Under the pieces are notes generated by a model, which ran no database searches, was not told the DNA's origin, and saw only the letters and a list, made by a program, of their open reading frames with translations. From Verrucomicrobiota bacterium (GTDB lineage Bacteria > Verrucomicrobiota > Kiritimatiellia > RFP12 > UBA1067), in assembly GCA_023269675.1 (NCBI GenBank), contig JAHFSX010000003.1, forward strand, positions 1 through 64,000: a stretch of 64,000 nucleotides of DNA, read 5' to 3'. Below are positions 8,426 to 18,200 of this stretch, one piece after another. Numbering within the stretch: position 1 is the first letter of the stretch; every line of letters starts with the position of its first letter. Made by a program: the position numbers and the translations under genes.

Positions 8426-11400
8426 TTATCTCACGGAGATCAGCGAGCCGACTGGCGGATAGGTCACGACCAGGATGCCCGGCCCGGTGATCCACGCCGT
8501 GTTGGCGGCAGTGTACTGGCCGCCGGGCATCGGCGCGCCGTTCACGAAAAGCGCGCGGATATACTGTTTGCCCGCGAAGGCCAGGTTCAGCGTAGCCCCG
8601 CCGGTGTAGCGAAGATCGGTGCCGACCGGCAGGCGAGGCGCGTCCATCGCGAGCGTGCCCGCGCCCAGCACCGTGTTCCCCGTATAGGTGGCCGCCGCTC
8701 CGGCGAGCGCCAGCGTGCCCGTGCCCGTCTTGGTGAGGATCGCGCCGCCGGTGAGGTTCGAGACCGCCAGCGTGGCGCCGGCCCGCACGTCGAAAGCCGC
8801 CGCGCCCGCCAGCGTGGCCGCAGCCAGCGTGAGCGTGCCGCCGTTGGCGTTGGCCGACTCGAGCCCCAAAGCGGCGCCGTCGCCAACCGTCGCGGAGGCG
8901 ATCTTGAAGCTGCTGTCCGGCACGACGGTCTCCAGCGTGACGGTGTTGGTCGTCCCGGCCGGCAGGACGGCCGTGCCGAGGCAGGCTGTGACGGGCAGCG
9001 GATTCGTCGGCGTGTCGAGCGTGAAGCGGAAGTCTTTGACGCGCGTCTCGCAGTACTGGCCGCCGCCGCCCGCGCCGAAGCCGATGTAGGCGAGGTTGCC
9101 GCCGACCGCCGCCGGGATATCCACGCCCGTGAAGGTCGTCGCGATCACGTTGGTGCCTTGGGCCATCGTGAGCGCCAGGGTCTTGGCGACCGGGTCATGG
9201 CGGATCACCATGTCGGTCTCGAGCTGGATCGTGGCGATCTTGACCGGCAGGTTGCTCCGGCGCGTGGCGGTGGCCCACCCGCCGTTCTGGCCCAGCTCCA
9301 CGGTGTTGCTCATGGCGTTGCCCTCGTAGTAGTTCCAGCGCAGGGCGATGCTGTTCGCGATACCTCCATAGCCGGCGTCGGAAAAGGCCCCGCCCAGCGC
9401 CGACGGCCCGCGCGCGTCGTTGTGCACGAAGAAGGAGAAGCTGTCGGCCGCGCCGCCGCGTGCGCCGATGAAGAAGGTGAAGCGCGCGGTCCAAGGCTGG
9501 GAGACCACATGGCGCTTGGCGGTGACGCCGTTGCCGGAAACGCTGCCGTAGGCCGGCATGGTCTGCAGCGCGCCGCCCGGGGCCCACGTGGCCTTCGGGC
9601 TCAGGTAGAAGTCGTCGCCCAGCGTGACCGGCTCGCACACGAGCTTGCGCAGCACCAGTCCGCCCTCGTCGAGGCGCACCGTGGCGTTGGTGAAGGGGTT
9701 GTCCGGGCCGTCCTGCACGCCCAGCGCCACATTGCCTCGCTTGACCAGCGTGCCGCTGCCGCTGGCCGCGCCGAGCGCGAGGTAGCCGCGCTGCCACGAG
9801 GTGTCGGACACGCCTCCGCCGGCGGGGACAAACGAGAAATCGCTGATGAGATTCTCCGCGTACGATCCGCCGACGTAGGCATTGAAGCCGACGTAGGCGT
9901 TCTGTGAGCCCAGCACAGCCCCGATATCCACCCCTGCATAGGTGGTGATGTTGGTACCCGTCGCCTGGATGGTCGTGACGGTCACCAGCTTGGCCGGCGC
10001 GTCGTACACGATCGTCATGTCCGCATGCCCGTTTTTGACCAGATCCACCGGCGACATGTCGTAGGTGGTGACCTGAGCAACGTCGTTGGTGGTCATCCGG
10101 ATCGAGGTGGTGCGGAGGGTGCCGTCGTAATAGCGCCAGCCGATCGCGAAGCCCGGCTTCAGGCCGCCGGTCAAGAACGAGTGCGCGTCGTTCGCGCCTA
10201 TATTCTGCAGCGTGAAGGAGAAGCCGTCGGCGGGCGGCGCGGAGGTGACGCCGATGTCGTAGCCGAAATGCGCGACCCACGAACCGGTCACCGGGTAGAG
10301 ATTCGTGCAGTACGCCGACCCGGAGCTGTTCTGCGCGGCTTTAGAGATGGCCAGACGCCCGTCCGGCTTCCACGTGGCGAAGCCGTTCGTTTTCCAGGTG
10401 CTCTGGTCCTGGAGGGTCAGCGGCGCGTTCGTCGGAAAGGCCGCCTGGCGGACATTCAGCACGCTGCCGTCGGCATAGGTGAGCTGGCCCAGGCCGAACC
10501 CGTTCTGCGTCGGCGCGGGATTGACCCCCACGTTCAGCGTCTGGCTCGCACCCAGCGTCACCTTGCCGCCGTACTGGCCGAAGGCTTTGGCGGAGGCGGA
10601 CGTGCTGAAGGCGACATCGCTGATCTGATGCTGTTCAAGACGGGTCGAGGTGTTGCCCGCCGTGAAGCCGGCGTAAGCCAGTGCGGACCCCGCCAGCGCT
10701 TGAAGATTGGCGTTGAACGTGCAGGTCAGGCTTTGCACGCCTTTGCGCGTCAAGGTGCAGGCGACCGTGCCGGCGCCGTCGTACGTGACCGAAAAGAACG
10801 TCTTGTCCATATCGGCGCCCAGTCCGGGCAGCGCCGAAAGGTCGTAGGTCTGAGCCACGAAGACGCCGTTCGTGCCGAAACGCAGCCGGCGGTTGGTGAG
10901 ATCCAGCGCCACGGCGAAGGAGTTGGTGACCGGCGCGGCCCCGCCGGCGTAGCCGAAGCCGGAGAGCACGTTCGTGCTGTAGGCGGCCGTGCCGCGCGCG
11001 TCGTTCTGGATCACCAAGGCCACGCCGTCGCCCTGGTTGCCCAAGGTCCGGCCGCCCACCGCGGCCAGTGAGAACTCGGCGCGCCAGGCGTTGGTCACGC
11101 TCACCGGGCGGGTCATGAAGACCGACCCCACCGTGTTGCCGACCGGGGTGGTCAGCTGGAGGGTTCCGTCGGTCCGTTTGATGGCCGCGCTGTTGGCCTG
11201 CCACAGCTCGGTGCGGGCCGCGAGGTTCGGCACGGATAGCTCAAACCCGGTGGTCCCTGTCAGCGACAGCGTGTCCGCCTCGGCCGCGTGGGGCACCGCC
11301 AGCTCGAGCTGCGCGTTTGCGGATAGCGTGATGGTCTTCGGGGGCTTGTTGGTGGAGAGCTGACCGCCCATCAGCCGCAGCCGGCCCGCGTTGACGTCGA

Positions 11401-13057
11401 TGGGCAGCTCCGTATTGTAGAGCGCGAGGGTGCCGGTGCCGGTTTTTGTGACTTTGCCGCCGAGGCTGGTCGGGTCAGCCGTGGGCGGCGTGGCGAGGTA
11501 GGCGTACTGGCCCGCAGGCACGAGGGCGGTCATGCCGCCCGCGCGCAGCTTAAACGCGGTCAGGCCGTGGAACCACTCGCTGGGCTGGTTCAGCGGCGAG
11601 TAGGTGGTGAGGGTGGCGTTGTCGAAGATCACGGTGCCCGCGCTGGCTGACGCGGTGGAGCGGAGCGCCAGCGTGCCGCCGTTGGTCACGTTGAGCGTGC
11701 CGCCGGTCTGGACGCGCAGCTTGGCGAGCGACGCGACGGCGCTGTCGGAGACGGTCATGACCGTGCCTGCGGTGTTCCCGCGCGACAGATCAAAACCCGT
11801 TCCCAGACCGTTGCCGGTCAGCGTGCCGCCGGTCAGGGTCAGTGTGGCGACGGCGCCGCCGGTTTCCGGCAAGAAGGCGTCATTCGCGATCACGATATCG
11901 CCGCCGGTCTGGACCACGCGGGGGAAGCTCTTAAAGCCCGGCATCCCTCCGTAGAAACCCATGATCAGACCCCACAGCTCGACGCGGCCGCCGCTGACGG
12001 TCAGGCTTGAAGAATACGGCGCGTTGGTGTCGCCGTTGCCGCGGCTGATGGAGAACCAGGTGTCGGGCGCCTGGACCACGCCCGCCTGAACCTCCATGTG
12101 CCCGGCCGCCGCATAGCGTTCGCCGATCGTCACCGAGCTGAAAAAACGATTGGTCTGGCCGTAGGCGTTGAAGACGACCTTGCCCTCGGCCACCGTGAAA
12201 TCATGATAGCCTTGCGTGCCCGCGCCCCCGTTGACGGTATCGAACACCAGATTGGTGTCCGTGGTCACGCCGGTGCCGGTGCGGTTCATGTTCTGATAAC
12301 CGGGATAGGTATAGGTGACGGTGCCCGGACCGGCCTTGATGAAACGCCCGCCGCCCGTGGCGGGCGCGTCCACTCGGCCGGAGACCGTGAGATTGGTGCG
12401 CGCGTCCAGCACCGTGGACGCGTTGCCGCCGCCGCTGTAGACCGTGTAGCCGCGCGTCAGGTCAGCCGAATCCGCGCCCGCGTACCGGAAGGTGCCCTTG
12501 CCCAAGACCACCGGGGCGCTGCCGCTGCCGAGCGCGCTGAGCGAGGCGACCTCTAGCAGGCCCGTCTGCAGGACGGTCTGGCCGTTGTAGCTGTTGGCGT
12601 TGGTCAGGACCACGCGTCCGCCGTTGATGACCAGACCCCCGCTTCCTGAAATGACTCCGCCGAGGGTCAGCGACTGGCCCAACGCCGCGGTCAGCGCCGC
12701 ATTCGTGTTGCCGGACAGCGCCAGCGGCACAGTCACCGCGTGACTGCCGCCGAGCGCCTGGATGAAGCCCAGGCTGTCGAGCGAAAGCGTGTTGCCCGCG
12801 AGGGTGAAGCCGCTGCCGCCCAGCTTGACGCCGAGCAGCGCGAGCGCGGCGTTGTCGTTGTTGACCGTCACGATGCCGGGCGCGGCATTGGTGAACCACG
12901 CCGTGGAGCCTGAACCGCCCGCCGCGCTGCCGCCCGCCCAGTTATCGGCCAGGCTCCAAGCGCCGTCCGTGTTACTGGACCAGCTACCGTCGGCAGCCCA
13001 AAGGGAAACCGCCGCGCAAACCGCGGCCAAAACTGCAACCAGACTCCGTGTTTTCAT
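8426..13057 (-). CDS. Giant secreted autotransporter-associated beta-strand repeat protein with three lectin-like modules (paralogue 2)
   Basis: 1543 residues, same architecture as the neighbouring paralogue. A signal peptide (MKTRSLVAVLAAVCAAVSLWA) is followed by K-x-G-x-G-T-L strands (FIKAGPGTVTYTYPG, KVTKTGTGTLALYN, LTKTGTGTLALAG). Three lectin-like modules lie near residues 610-800, 880-1060 and 1130-1340, marked by GDGVALVIQNDARG, ADGFSFTLQN and ADSFSFFVHNDARG. The last ~60 residues are almost identical to paralogue 1, ending PVGSLISVR. An AAAAGGA ribosome site fixes the second ATG as start. The first ~25 residues, the last ~60 and the promoter block are much more alike than the middle of the two proteins. 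No barrel domain. The function as a surface glycan-binding protein is inferred. Confidence 0.8.
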   Translation of the reverse strand: MKTRSLVAVLAAVCAAVSLWAADGSWSSNTDGAWSLADNWAGGSAAGGSGSTAWFTNAAPGIVTVNNDNAALALLGVKLGGSGFTLAGNTLSLDSLGFIQALGGSHAVTVPLALSGNTNAALTAALGQSLTLGGVISGSGGLVINGGRVVLTNANSYNGQTVLQTGLLEVASLSALGSGSAPVVLGKGTFRYAGADSADLTRGYTVYSGGGNASTVLDARTNLTVSGRVDAPATGGGRFIKAGPGTVTYTYPGYQNMNRTGTGVTTDTNLVFDTVNGGAGTQGYHDFTVAEGKVVFNAYGQTNRFFSSVTIGERYAAAGHMEVQAGVVQAPDTWFSISRGNGDTNAPYSSSLTVSGGRVELWGLIMGFYGGMPGFKSFPRVVQTGGDIVIANDAFLPETGGAVATLTLTGGTLTGNGLGTGFDLSRGNTAGTVMTVSDSAVASLAKLRVQTGGTLNVTNGGTLALRSTASASAGTVIFDNATLTTYSPLNQPSEWFHGLTAFKLRAGGMTALVPAGQYAYLATPPTADPTSLGGKVTKTGTGTLALYNTELPIDVNAGRLRLMGGQLSTNKPPKTITLSANAQLELAVPHAAEADTLSLTGTTGFELSVPNLAARTELWQANSAAIKRTDGTLQLTTPVGNTVGSVFMTRPVSVTNAWRAEFSLAAVGGRTLGNQGDGVALVIQNDARGTAAYSTNVLSGFGYAGGAAPVTNSFAVALDLTNRRLRFGTNGVFVAQTYDLSALPGLGADMDKTFFSVTYDGAGTVACTLTRKGVQSLTCTFNANLQALAGSALAYAGFTAGNTSTRLEQHQISDVAFSTSASAKAFGQYGGKVTLGASQTLNVGVNPAPTQNGFGLGQLTYADGSVLNVRQAAFPTNAPLTLQDQSTWKTNGFATWKPDGRLAISKAAQNSSGSAYCTNLYPVTGSWVAHFGYDIGVTSAPPADGFSFTLQNIGANDAHSFLTGGLKPGFAIGWRYYDGTLRTTSIRMTTNDVAQVTTYDMSPVDLVKNGHADMTIVYDAPAKLVTVTTIQATGTNITTYAGVDIGAVLGSQNAYVGFNAYVGGSYAENLISDFSFVPAGGGVSDTSWQRGYLALGAASGSGTLVKRGNVALGVQDGPDNPFTNATVRLDEGGLVLRKLVCEPVTLGDDFYLSPKATWAPGGALQTMPAYGSVSGNGVTAKRHVVSQPWTARFTFFIGARGGAADSFSFFVHNDARGPSALGGAFSDAGYGGIANSIALRWNYYEGNAMSNTVELGQNGGWATATRRSNLPVKIATIQLETDMVIRHDPVAKTLALTMAQGTNVIATTFTGVDIPAAVGGNLAYIGFGAGGGGQYCETRVKDFRFTLDTPTNPLPVTACLGTAVLPAGTTNTVTLETVVPDSSFKIASATVGDGAALGLESANANGGTLTLAAATLAGAAAFDVRAGATLAVSNLTGGAILTKTGTGTLALAGAAATYTGNTVLGAGTLAMDAPRLPVGTDLRYTGGATLNLAFAGKQYIRALFVNGAPMPGGQYTAANTAWITGPGILVVTYPPVGSLISVR

Positions 13058-13114
13058 GCCCGTCATCCTTTTGTCGCCACAGCTCCGCCTAATTCAAGTA
13101 ATATGGTTTACAAT

Positions 13115-13156
13115 ATAGTACAGTGCGGATTGGGTTGACTAGGAAATAAACTGAGG
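13115..13156 (-). promoter_or_regulatory. Conserved upstream block of giant repeat gene 2, putative promoter
   Basis: Counterpart of the block before paralogue 1, with the same TTTATTTCCTAGTCAA segment, CCAATCCGCA and a -10-like TACTAT (13120-13115) followed by TTG. The gap 13058-13189 between this gene and the mutL stop holds only this block and a short stretch of ACCGGC repeats. Confidence 0.4.
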
Positions 13157-13189
13157 CGGCGCGGACCGGCGGCGACCGGCAGGGACGCC

Positions 13190-15121
13190 TTACCGGCCGA
13201 ACTTACGTTCCAGCTCGCGGTAGGATGTGAAGATCATGGTGGGGCGGCCGCGCGGGCAGGTGTAGGGCATGCGCGTGGCGGCCAGGGCGTTCACCAGTTT
13301 TTCGGCCTCGGCATCGGACAGCGCGACCTGCGCGCCGGCGGCGGCGCGGCAGGCGGCCTGGGCGACGATCTCCTCGCGCCACTTCTCCGAGCCGCGGCGC
13401 GTGCCGGCGTTCTCGAGGTCGTGCGCGATGTTGGCGAGCAGCTCGCGGCAGGAGACGCCCCCCAGCACGTCCGGCAGGGCCTCGACCAGAAAGTGGTCGC
13501 TGCCGAAGTCCTCCACGCCGAAGCCCATCGCCTGCACGACGTCGAGGAATTTGCGCAGCCGCGCCGCATCGGCGGGCGCGAGCTGGACCGTCTCGGGCAG
13601 GAGCAGCCGCTGCGACAAGGAGCCGCCGACGTGGCGCGTGTCCATCAGCCGCTCGTACAGCACGCGCTCGCGCGCCGCGCGCGGGTCGACCGTGACGTAG
13701 CCGCCGTCGGTCTCCAGCAGCACGTAGCGCCCGCCGACCTGGCCCGCCACGCGGCACCAGCGCCACGGCGAGCCGTCGGCCGGCGCCTGGAAAAGCGGCA
13801 GTCCCGCGCCGGTGGGAGCCGAGGGAGAAGGCGGTAGGCTGTAGGCTGCAGGCTGTGGGGGGACGGAGGACGGAGGACAGAGGGCAGAGGGCTGCAACGC
13901 GTCGCCGGGGTAAGGGAAGGCGGCGGGGAAAGGAGGAGTTAGGAGTGAGGAGTTAGGAGTTGGCACCTGCGCGGAGGCCTCGGGCACGAGGGTGCGGAGC
14001 GAGACGGGTCCGTCCGAGGACGGAGGGCGGAGGTCAGAAGACGGAACAGGCTGGCCTGGAGGGCCCGCCTCCGTGCGGGCCGCGGACGGCGCGGAGGCCG
14101 TCCCTCCAGAGAACGCGGCCACGGTCCGCCGCACGCCGAGGGCCTCGCTCACGGCGAGGATGATCGCCTCGCGCACGTCGCCGGGCTTGTGGAAGCGCAC
14201 CTCGCGCTTGGTGGGGTGCACGTTCACGTCCACCCGGTCGGGCGGCATCTCGATGAAGAGCAGCACGATGGGCTTGCGGTCGCCCTCCAGCGGCGGGTAG
14301 GCCTCGCGCAGCGCGTAGGCGATGACCGGCGCGGTGGCGGGCCGCCGGTTGATGAAGACATACTGCTCGCTGCGGTCGTTGCGCGTGACGGTGGGCAGCC
14401 CCGCGAAGCCGAAGACCCGCACGCCGTTGAAGCTCCTGTCGACCGGGCGCAGTCCTGCGCAGAAGTCCGCCCCGAACAGGTCGCGGATGCGCTCTTCGAG
14501 CGTGGCGCCGGCGGGCAGGCGCGCGAGCTCGCGGCCGTCGGCGGTGAGGCTCAGGCCGATCTCGGGATGGGCCAGCGCGTGGAGGGTGAAAACCGCCTTG
14601 ATGTGCGCCTGCTCGGTCTGATAGGCGCGCAGGAACTTGCGGCGGGCGGGCACGTTGAAGAAGAGGTCGCGCACCTCGACCGTGGTGCCGGCGGGCACGC
14701 CGGCGTCGCGCACGTCCTGCAGGCTGCCGCCGGTGACGACCAGCTCGGTGCCGGCCTCGGCGTCCGGACGGCGGGTCTTGAGAATGAAGCGCGAGACCGA
14801 GGCGATGGAGGGCACGGCCTCGCCGCGGAAGCCGAGCGTGTCGATGTGCTCGATGTCGTCCACGTCGCGGATCTTGCTGGTGGCCTGGCGCTCGATGCTG
14901 AGCAGCGCGTCGTCGCGGTTCATGCCGCAGCCGTTGTCGCGGATCTCGATCAGCTTGCGGCCGCCCGCGGTGACGGTGACGTCGATGCGCGTGGCGCCCG
15001 CGTCGATGGCGTTCTCAAGCAGCTCCTTGACCACCGAGGCGGGGCGCTCCACCACCTCGCCCGCCGCGATCTTGTTCGCGACGTGCACCGGCAGCAAGCG
15101 TATATGACCGTCCTTCACCAT
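13190..15121 (-). CDS. mutL: DNA mismatch repair protein MutL with degenerate endonuclease site and repeat-derived linker
   Basis: 643 residues. The N-terminal GHKL ATPase is intact: ELLENAIDAGAT, DNGCGM and TLGFRGEA, followed by the S5 transducer domain to about residue 330. The linker, residues about 338-430, is built of short tandem repeats and a palindromic cassette at the DNA level, and is rich in P, S and A. In the C-terminal dimerisation domain the metal-binding motifs normally DQHA..E and CPHGRP read DPRAARERVLYE and CPRGRP, so both histidines are arginine; the ACR motif is kept. MutL normally couples MutS mismatch recognition to strand incision in the cytoplasm. Here the nicking activity may be lost or altered. 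It sits between two giant repeat genes on the same strand. Confidence 0.93.
   Translation of the reverse strand: MVKDGHIRLLPVHVANKIAAGEVVERPASVVKELLENAIDAGATRIDVTVTAGGRKLIEIRDNGCGMNRDDALLSIERQATSKIRDVDDIEHIDTLGFRGEAVPSIASVSRFILKTRRPDAEAGTELVVTGGSLQDVRDAGVPAGTTVEVRDLFFNVPARRKFLRAYQTEQAHIKAVFTLHALAHPEIGLSLTADGRELARLPAGATLEERIRDLFGADFCAGLRPVDRSFNGVRVFGFAGLPTVTRNDRSEQYVFINRRPATAPVIAYALREAYPPLEGDRKPIVLLFIEMPPDRVDVNVHPTKREVRFHKPGDVREAIILAVSEALGVRRTVAAFSGGTASAPSAARTEAGPPGQPVPSSDLRPPSSDGPVSLRTLVPEASAQVPTPNSSLLTPPFPAAFPYPGDALQPSALCPPSSVPPQPAAYSLPPSPSAPTGAGLPLFQAPADGSPWRWCRVAGQVGGRYVLLETDGGYVTVDPRAARERVLYERLMDTRHVGGSLSQRLLLPETVQLAPADAARLRKFLDVVQAMGFGVEDFGSDHFLVEALPDVLGGVSCRELLANIAHDLENAGTRRGSEKWREEIVAQAACRAAAGAQVALSDAEAEKLVNALAATRMPYTCPRGRPTMIFTSYRELERKFGR
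13834..14109. repeat. Cluster of five short-repeat cassettes inside the MutL linker
   Basis: Five elements lie in 276 coding bases. 13834-13854 is three GTAGGCT heptads. 13861-13895 is five GGACGGA-type heptads. 13934-13961 is four AGGAGTT heptads. 14016-14050 is GAGGACG heptads. 14056-14109 is a palindromic cassette whose outer stem is CTGGAGGG/CCCTCCAG, with two inner stems (GCCCGC/GCGGGC and GGACGGC/GCCGTCC). The heptad units match those in intergenic hairpins elsewhere in the window. The reading frame stays open across all of them. Confidence 0.75.
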
Positions 15122-15180
15122 GGGGCTACAGAATGAACACTTGGTGGCGGAGCGTCAAGCAGGTTTATTGCCCAGGAGAT

Positions 15181-15269
15181 AACGAACACCGAACTGTCAA
15201 CGTCGAACATCCAACGTCCAACGGAGAGGCGACACCGTTCGGTGTTCATAGTTGGATGTTCGACGTTCG
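15181..15269. repeat. Heptad-array hairpin (RAACRTY dialect), copy 3
   Basis: Left arm 15181-15223 (GAACACCGAAC, CAACGTCGAACATCCAAC) and right arm 15236-15269 (GTTCGGTGTTC, GTTGGATGTTCGACG) pair well around a short loop. It starts three bases past the stop codon of giant repeat gene 3 and ends about 60 bases before the mutL start, so it separates the two transcripts. Confidence 0.7.
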
Positions 15270-15272
15270 AAT

Positions 15273-18200
15273 TTACCTGAGCATGAGCAGCGTGGCCTGC
15301 AGCTGCAGCTCGAGAAGGCCGGTGCCGGCGAGGTAGGGCGCGAGGTTGTTCTGTCCGTAGAGGCTCCCCATCTTGCGGACACCGTCGACATACAGCGCGT
15401 GGATGGGCAGCCGGCCGACATAGTCGAGCTGGGCGGCGGTTCCGGCCGCAAGGTAGAGGTCTGCAGTCGGCGGCAGGCAGGTCACGCTTGCCAACCGCAG
15501 CGTGCCGTTGCTCACGAGGGTGGCGCCCGCGTTGGTGTTGGTGCCGTCGAGGCTCAGCGTGCCGCTGCCGGTCTTGACCAGCGGGGCGCCGTTGTTAAAC
15601 GAACCGAGGTTCATCAGCGTGCCGGAGTTCGCGTTGAACACGGTGACCGTCTGAGAGCCCGAGCCGATGGCGTGGCTGGTCAGGTCCAGCGTGCCGCCGT
15701 CGAGGTTGATGGTGCTGGTGCAGTTGCTGGGGCCGGTGCGGATGTCGGCGTAGGAGCGGAAGGTTCCGCCGTTGAGATTGAGCGTCGCATAGGCGGCTCC
15801 TGTTCCGGTCTGGGAGGCGAACGTGACGGGGCCCCCTGTTACGGTGAACACGCCGCCGCTGACCGTCAGCGTGGCCGTGGCCTTGGCCAGCGCGCCCGTG
15901 TTGATGCCCGACTTGTACGCCATGACGAGGTTGGTCGCCGTGAAGGTGCCGCTGTCGAAGAGGAGCGCACCCGCGGCTCCGCCTGTGTAGATCGCACCGC
16001 TGCTGTTGTCCTCTCGGCCGATCGTCACCGTGCCGGCCGCGACGTCGGCGACATGGCCGCGCAGGTCCAGGGTGCCTGACGGTACGGCTCCAGAGGGCAT
16101 GCCCCCCTTGCTGCCGATCGTCATTTCGGTCGTGCTGCCGGTCCGGCCGCCGAGGGTCACGGTGCCGTAACTGCCGGCTGCCTGCGAAGCGAATTTCACC
16201 GTGCCGACACCCTTGTACAAACCGATATTGACCGTATTGGCCGCCAAGGTGTTGACGCCGGCGCCAAGGATCAGCGTGCCCGAGCCCGCGTTCAATTGGA
16301 GGGAATTCCCGACGTTCAGCGTTGTGGCGGTGAGGAGGTTGCTCGTGTTGGAGAGCGTCAACGTGCCGGAACTCATCTGCCCATAGGCGACGCGGACTTC
16401 GTTGATGGGGTCGGCGCCGCTGCCCAGTGTCACGCTGGAAAGTTCCGAGAGGTCGAGCACGCCTGTGCCTGTGCCGGACTCGTCCGCCTGGCCTTTGCCG
16501 AGCGTGACGTTCGCAGAGGCATGGGTCACCGCCAAGCGCCCCCCTCCCGCCATCTTGACCCGCGTCTCACTGCCGACGCCGGCGTCGATGCCGACGAAAA
16601 TGCCGGCGGCGCCGCTGACGGTCAACGCCTGTCCGGGAGCGACGGTGATGGTGTTATAGGACGTTCCCATGCTGACGGCCGTGAGGCTGGCGAGCGTCTG
16701 GCTGAAGGCGCCGAGGGCGAGGTTGCCGACGCCGTTGCCCACGCCGTTGGTGCCGCCGAGGATGACCGCTCCGGCGGCCGGCAGGGCGTCGGTCGCGCCG
16801 AGCTGCAAGGTGCCGTTGCCGTTGACCGCGGTGCCGCCGCTGTACGTGTTGTTGCCGGAAAGGGTCAGTGTGCCCTTGGACTGCGTCAGGGCGACCCGTC
16901 CGCCGTTGGAACCGTCGCTGACCGCGCCGCTCAGCACACAACCTGACGCGGAGGCTGCCGTTCCTTGCGTCAGCACGTTCGTCGCACCCGTCGCCGCCGT
17001 TCCGGTGACACCGCCCGAGAGCGCCGCTCCCATGAAATCACTGGCGATCGTTGTGTCGCCGAGCAGGGTGATCGGCGCATCCAGCGAGCTGGCGTTCGCA
17101 GCCATCCGGATGGCGCCACGCGCTTCGGCATTGCCGCTGCCGCGCACGGCGATGCCGGCGAAACGGACCGGCGCTCCGCCGCTGCCGACCAGCATCGTGT
17201 GCCCGTCCGCGATCTGCACGGTCGCGCCGGGGGCGTCTGCGCCGCTTACGGCCAATTTGTCACCGGTACTCGAACCAGGGCTGCCCACCTGCACGCTGCC
17301 GGCGAAACCGGAGAGCCCGGACAGCGTGGTGGCGCGGCCCGTCGTATTCGTCGCAAAGGCCACCTTCAGCAAGCCGGAGCCGCCAAAGACATTGGCTTTC
17401 GCGACGGTCGCGGCCGTCGTATTGGCGTTGTCCAGAATCAGGGTCGAACCCGCGCCGAGGGCCACAGGCCCGGAGCCGAGGCCGTCTTGAGTGGCGGCGA
17501 GCGCCGCGGTCACGTTCCCCGCGCCGCTGTCGATGGTCAGGCCGCCGCTGGAGGTGTTGGGCCCCGCGAGGGTCACCGCCCCCGACCCCGTCTTGTAGAT
17601 ATTCGCGTCGCCTGAAAGCGCGCCGGGGCCGCCGAGCGTGTAGTCCTTCGCCGCATTGTTGAAAAGCACATTGTTCGGGGCAACGCTTGCGGGAAGCGTG
17701 ACGGTGAAGGGCGCCGCGCCGCTGGAGGAATCGTCAAAGAGCACGAGATCGCCGTCGAGATACGTGGTGCGGAACCCCGTCCAGTTGGCGGTGACGCCGA
17801 TGTCCCAAGCGCCGGAATCGCCATCCCAGACGAGCGGGGAGACGGCGGTCGTGACGGAGAGGTCGATGGTCTTGTTGGCGCTGTTGTCGACAAGCGTGCC
17901 AAGCCCTCCGTTCGGCAGGGCCGCAGACCCCAGCAAACCGCTCCCCGTCAGGGAACCGGTGTAGCGGATGAGCGGATAGGTCCCGGTCGCGACGGCGGCT
18001 CCGCCCACCGTGACATTCAGCGTGCCGTTGTTGACGAAGTCGCCGTTGACCAGCACCGGCGCGGTTGTCAAGCTGGGCGAGGCCCCGTAGAAGTGGAAAT
18101 CGACCGTGACCGCGCCGCCGCTCAAGGCCAGGGATTTGCAACTCCATTGGCCCTCGCTGGCCAGCATTCGCAGGCCGAGCGTCGTCCCCGCCCCGAGCGT

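Noticed and set aside
15181..15269. CRISPR-like array
   Set aside because: Repeats are only 7 bp, degenerate, contiguous without spacers, and in palindromic arms, so this is not a CRISPR array.
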